From contig CAQBRY010000066.1 of assembly GCA_948762645.1 (NCBI GenBank), positions 1-9,904 of the forward strand: DNA of 9,904 bases, read 5' to 3'. Under the pieces are notes generated by a model. The model saw nothing but the letters and a program-made list of their open reading frames with translations. It did no database searches and was not told the DNA's origin. The position numbers and the translations under genes were made by a program. The DNA is from an uncultured Eubacteriales bacterium (lineage in GTDB: Bacteria; Bacillota; Clostridia; Oscillospirales; Acutalibacteraceae). Shown here piece after piece: positions 7,114-9,904 of the stretch (positions within the stretch are counted from its first letter, which is position 1; each line of letters begins with the position of its first letter).

Positions 7114-9904
7114 TTAGATGATGTTTATAAATTTATTCAAGTAAAAAGAGTATATAATGAGTTTGCTTACTTTTACTTCTTCGCATTTTTCAAAAGCATT
7201 TTTATATATATTTAACTGTCTTGAATACTTGTTTGATAAATCGTTTATATTATCTGTTTTATCGGTTTTGTAGTCTACGATTGTATATTCGCCATTATCA
7301 TCTTCAAAAATGCAGTCTATAGACCCTATTAATATAGGACTTTCTTCTTCAGTATAGATATTTTGGGAAGAATCTTCGGACTTATCCGTATAGTTGACGG
7401 TAAATCTATATTCTCTGTATAGTTTTTTGGCTTTTAAAATTTTTTGTCCAATATTACTGCTAAAGAAATTGCGAATAGATTCCTTGTTTATAGCATTAAT
7501 TTCATTTTGCGTCATTATACCTTTTTTTACCATATCAGATAAATACTCGTCCAAATTTTCTACTGCTTTATTATAGTTTGCAAAATACATGAAATTATGT
7601 AGTATAGTTCCTCTTTCATCGGGACTTATATTAATCTTAGACATAAAGGCTGGTCTTGATAAAGCGATATTTTCTTTCCAACTATCTTTTTTGAGTAAAT
7701 TAGTAGCGGTAATTTTAAGAGGTATTTTATTGGCGTCTGAGTATGGATATACAAAGTTAAATCTTTCATTTATTTTATTTATTAGGTCGTCTTGAAAATT
7801 TAAATTTACAGTTTGTTTTTCTAAAGATTTTTTTTTGATTATATTATTGTTTCCTGAATAGAATAAGTTTATATCGAAAATATTGTCTTCATCATTTTTT
7901 ATTAAATTTGGTATTTTATCAATTTTTTCGTATAGTATTTTTCCTGACTTACTTTTTAAAGCACATAAAATTATCCAGTCTAAAAAGCAATTGCAGTTTT
8001 TAATGATATAGGGAGATATATTGCTGCTTATATCATTTAGTTTACACATTTTATTAATGTATTCGTCAATATTTTCCACGTGCGATACAATTATAAGTTT
8101 TTGTTTTGCCCTTGTCATGGCGACGTATAGTATTCTAAGATTTTCTGCTATTTCTTGTTTGTGCAGACCTATTTTAATGGCTTGTCTTTGCAGGTTGTTA
8201 AAGCTTATAATATTTTTTTCATCCTTTAATTTAAAACCGATTCCTAGATTTGGATGTATAAGAACTTTTTTATTGTCCGTATTAAACTGCCTCGAACATC
8301 CGGCTAAAATACATACTGGAAATTCCAGACCTTTAGATTTGTGTATGCTCATGATGCGTACTTCATCTGATAGTTCGGATATGATATTTGAGGAGGAAAC
8401 AGGATTAATTTTTTTATCTATTAATTTATCTATGAATAAGAGAAATTCGGATAGATCTTTACAAATATCGTTTTGATATTTTTTTGCAAAATCAAGAAAT
8501 ATTCTAAGATTCGATAATTTATTGTTTCCCTTTGGCACGGCTCTTATAATTTCTGTATAGCCCGTATCTGAGTATATGTGATTTATAAGTTCATAAACCG
8601 GCATTACTGCTGCGAGGGTTCTATATGAATTGATTTTATCCATAAATTTTTTACATTCTTTATTTCCAGAATCTGCAAGATCTTTTATTGCGAAATATAT
8701 GGGGCAGTCTTTTTTAGAAAGTCTTATATTGCTCAGACCATCCGGGGTAAATCCGAATATAGGGCTCATTAGAGTTGCTATTATAGGTATGTCCTGAATA
8801 GGATTATCGATAGTTTTTAAGATGGAAAGTATAGTTGATATTTCATAAGTGTCAAAGAAATTTTCTCCTAGATCTATAAAGCAAGGAATACCCATTTTAT
8901 TTAGCTGCTGGGAGTAGATTTTAGCACTGCTTTTTGTAGATCTTAGTAGTATACAAATATCGCTGTATTTTAAGGGACGTACAGTATTTTTATCTTTTAT
9001 CATATATTTTTTATCAATCATATCAGATATTAAATTTGCTATTCGGCGGGACTCTATTATTTCACTTGAATTATTTTGATGATCTTTCTTGCCATATATT
9101 AATTCTAAAGAAACATTACTTTGATTTTGATTTATGTTTTCATCGCAGCAAACCAGGTATTCTTCATGGCTGTATGATATGTCCGAGGTTTTTTCATTCA
9201 TTAGATTTTTAAATATAAAATTGACTAGATTTATAATTTTTTCATTACTCCTAAAGTTTTTATCGAGTATTATTTTAGCAGGATAGATGTCAAGATCCGG
9301 AATATAGGTACTATACTGATTTTTTTTATTTATAAAGTTTTCCGGTCTTGCCTGACGAAATCCATATATACTTTGTTTAACATCGCCGACTATAAAAAGA
9401 TTTTTTTCATCTTTGGAAATCATTTTAAATATCATATTTTGAGTTTCGTTGGTGTCTTGATATTCATCAATCATTATTTCCTCAAATTTTTTTGAAAGTT
9501 CTATAGCAAGCGGACTTCTTATAACATCGCCTTTTTCATTTTGAACTGTTAATAATTTTAAAGTCCACTTTTCAAGATCGTTAAAGTCAGCGATATTTTT
9601 TTCTTTTTTTAAATTATCCAGACGCTGTCCGAATCTAATCACCAGTTCAAAAAGTTTTTGTACCAGCGTATACATTTTTTTAAGAGTATTTTTGTTTTGA
9701 TTTGAGTCATATAAAAATGTTTTTGTTAACGGGACTTTTTTATCTGGATTTGACAATTTGAAAATTGCATTTCCATTACAAACATAATCAAAAGTACCAC
9801 ATTCGACTGTTTGAAGGTTTTGATCATCATCAAATCGCTTATTTCCATATTCTTGACGGCCACGATTTCCACCGCCGCCACCACCACCGCGGTTACCGCC
9901 ACCA
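7114..9904 (-). CDS. addA: AddA helicase-nuclease subunit, N-terminus missing; open frame continues into unrelated Gar1-like sequence
   Basis: AddA is the helicase and nuclease subunit of AddAB, which resects double-strand DNA ends for recombination repair. Numbered from the TTG at 9754-9756, the UvrD-type helicase motifs are DEYQDT (97-102, motif II), GDVKQSIYGFRQARP (124-138, III), LDKNFRS (164-170, IV), SIHKSKGLEFP (470-480, V) and LYVAMTRAK (543-551, VI). The RecB-type nuclease domain shows GTILH (716-720), GSIDC (811-815) with Asp814, and VDYKTD (827-832) with Asp828 and Lys830, then QLNIY. AddA similarity starts only at about residue 24 (nt 9690), shortly before DFNDLE (58-62). The Walker A motif and roughly 350-400 family residues are absent. 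Upstream of that the frame stays open to the window edge but encodes Gar1-like sequence, so the TTG at 9756 is not a real start. Whether the true gene is intact cannot be seen. The stop lies 21 bp before glgB. Confidence 0.88.
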   Translation of the reverse strand, partial: GGGNRGGGGGGGNRGRQEYGNKRFDDDQNLQTVECGTFDYVCNGNAIFKLSNPDKKVPLTKTFLYDSNQNKNTLKKMYTLVQKLFELVIRFGQRLDNLKKEKNIADFNDLEKWTLKLLTVQNEKGDVIRSPLAIELSKKFEEIMIDEYQDTNETQNMIFKMISKDEKNLFIVGDVKQSIYGFRQARPENFINKKNQYSTYIPDLDIYPAKIILDKNFRSNEKIINLVNFIFKNLMNEKTSDISYSHEEYLVCCDENINQNQSNVSLELIYGKKDHQNNSSEIIESRRIANLISDMIDKKYMIKDKNTVRPLKYSDICILLRSTKSSAKIYSQQLNKMGIPCFIDLGENFFDTYEISTILSILKTIDNPIQDIPIIATLMSPIFGFTPDGLSNIRLSKKDCPIYFAIKDLADSGNKECKKFMDKINSYRTLAAVMPVYELINHIYSDTGYTEIIRAVPKGNNKLSNLRIFLDFAKKYQNDICKDLSEFLLFIDKLIDKKINPVSSSNIISELSDEVRIMSIHKSKGLEFPVCILAGCSRQFNTDNKKVLIHPNLGIGFKLKDEKNIISFNNLQRQAIKIGLHKQEIAENLRILYVAMTRAKQKLIIVSHVENIDEYINKMCKLNDISSNISPYIIKNCNCFLDWIILCALKSKSGKILYEKIDKIPNLIKNDEDNIFDINLFYSGNNNIIKKKSLEKQTVNLNFQDDLINKINERFNFVYPYSDANKIPLKITATNLLKKDSWKENIALSRPAFMSKINISPDERGTILHNFMYFANYNKAVENLDEYLSDMVKKGIMTQNEINAINKESIRNFFSSNIGQKILKAKKLYREYRFTVNYTDKSEDSSQNIYTEEESPILIGSIDCIFEDDNGEYTIVDYKTDKTDNINDLSNKYSRQLNIYKNAFEKCEEVKVSKLIIYSFYLNKFINII
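9685..9705 (-). other. Probable chimeric junction between addA and Gar1-like sequence
   Basis: On the minus strand, Gar1-like similarity runs to about the codons for YDSNQNK (9691-9711) and AddA-like similarity begins at about TLKKM (9673-9687). The bases between are a short A-rich run with no ribosome binding site or stop. Such a low-complexity stretch is a plausible place for a template switch or mis-join. The exact base cannot be fixed without a reference for either side. Confidence 0.6.
9691..9904 (-). CDS. Fragment of a eukaryote-type Gar1 (H/ACA snoRNP) protein, both ends missing
   Basis: Gar1 is a core protein of H/ACA ribonucleoproteins, which guide RNA pseudouridylation in eukaryotes and archaea. 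The 71 visible residues start with a Gly/Arg/Asn-rich tract (three Gly, Asn-Arg, seven Gly, Asn-Arg-Gly-Arg) typical of the RGG arms of eukaryotic Gar1 and absent from archaeal Gar1. The rest aligns by eye without gaps to human GAR1 as I remember it. TVECGTFDYVCNGNAIFK lies over VVLLGEFLHPCEDDIVCK, and KKVP followed by FLYDSNQ lies over NKVP followed by PVYLENK, sharing the V, G, F, C and K, then KVP, Y and N positions. The expected continuation (IGKVDEIFG in human) is replaced by AddA sequence. Codon use differs from the rest of the window: all Arg codons are CGN and GC is far higher at the right end. No introns, start or stop are visible. The main alternative is a bacterial Gly-rich RNA-binding protein, which would not explain the gapless core match. 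Confidence 0.68.
9868..9904 (-). repeat. GGN codon repeat encoding a polyglycine/Asn-Arg tract
   Basis: On the minus strand this stretch is almost entirely GGT/GGC/GGA codons broken by Asn-Arg (AAC CGC). It is about two-thirds GC or more, against roughly one-third for the window as a whole. The closely spaced GG doublets could in principle form a two-tetrad G-quadruplex. The array is the low-complexity arm of the Gar1-like fragment and runs to the window edge. Confidence 0.75.

Noticed and set aside
8021..8476. Plus-strand open frame of 151 codons inside addA
   Set aside because: It lies opposite the conserved AddA helicase motifs V and VI, has no recognisable domain, and looks like a shadow of an AT-rich gene on the other strand.
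9754..9756. TTG at 9756 as the start codon of a short AddA
   Set aside because: There is no Shine-Dalgarno upstream, the frame stays open to the window edge, and the first ~22 residues from this codon continue the Gar1-like match rather than AddA.
9868..9904. Short G/C-rich repeats at the right end as a CRISPR or other DNA repeat array
   Set aside because: The period is three bases and in frame with a polyglycine tract; there are no spacers or conserved repeat units.

Overview
The window looks like part of a low-GC Firmicutes (Clostridia-type) genome. The reasons are strongly AT-biased codon use (many ATA Ile, AAA Lys and AGA Arg codons), Gram-positive-style ribosome binding sites (AGGAGG, GGGAGGTG), a GlgC/GlgD pair of ADP-glucose pyrophosphorylase subunits (GlgD is essentially a Firmicutes protein), and an AddA-type rather than RecBCD-type recombination nuclease. 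I cannot name genus or species from the sequence.

Layout, left to right. (1) 2-1312, plus strand: the C-terminal ~436 residues of an NhaC-family Na+/H+ antiporter whose start lies outside the window. (2) 1305-7092, minus strand: a compact glycogen-synthesis cluster read right to left as glgB (branching enzyme), glgC (catalytic ADP-glucose pyrophosphorylase), glgD (non-catalytic partner) and glgA (glycogen synthase). The gaps are 44 bp, a 4-base ATGA overlap, and 18 bp, so it is very probably one transcript. glgA meets the antiporter gene tail to tail with an 8-base overlap. (3) 7114 to about 9690, minus strand: the C-terminal ~860 residues of AddA, ending only 21 bp before glgB, so glgB and the rest may be read through from the repair gene. 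(4) About 9691-9904, minus strand: about 210 bases that do not belong to AddA. In the same open frame they encode a Gly/Arg-rich stretch followed by a segment that aligns without gaps to the core of eukaryotic Gar1, an H/ACA small nucleolar ribonucleoprotein.

How the genes work together: GlgC (with GlgD) makes ADP-glucose from glucose-1-phosphate and ATP, GlgA adds the glucose to alpha-1,4 chains, and GlgB introduces alpha-1,6 branches. This is the complete classical bacterial glycogen-synthesis route. No degradation gene (glgP, debranching enzyme) is visible here.

The most notable observation is the addA/Gar1-like junction near 9685-9705. The simplest reading is a chimeric join (amplification, library or assembly) between a bacterial gene and eukaryotic DNA present in the same sample, possibly from a protist host. 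A real bacterial fusion protein is much less likely, because the join removes the AddA N-terminus including the ATP-binding Walker A motif. I see no RNA genes, CRISPR arrays, insertion sequences or recognisable riboswitches. No stretch over 300 bases lacks a gene.
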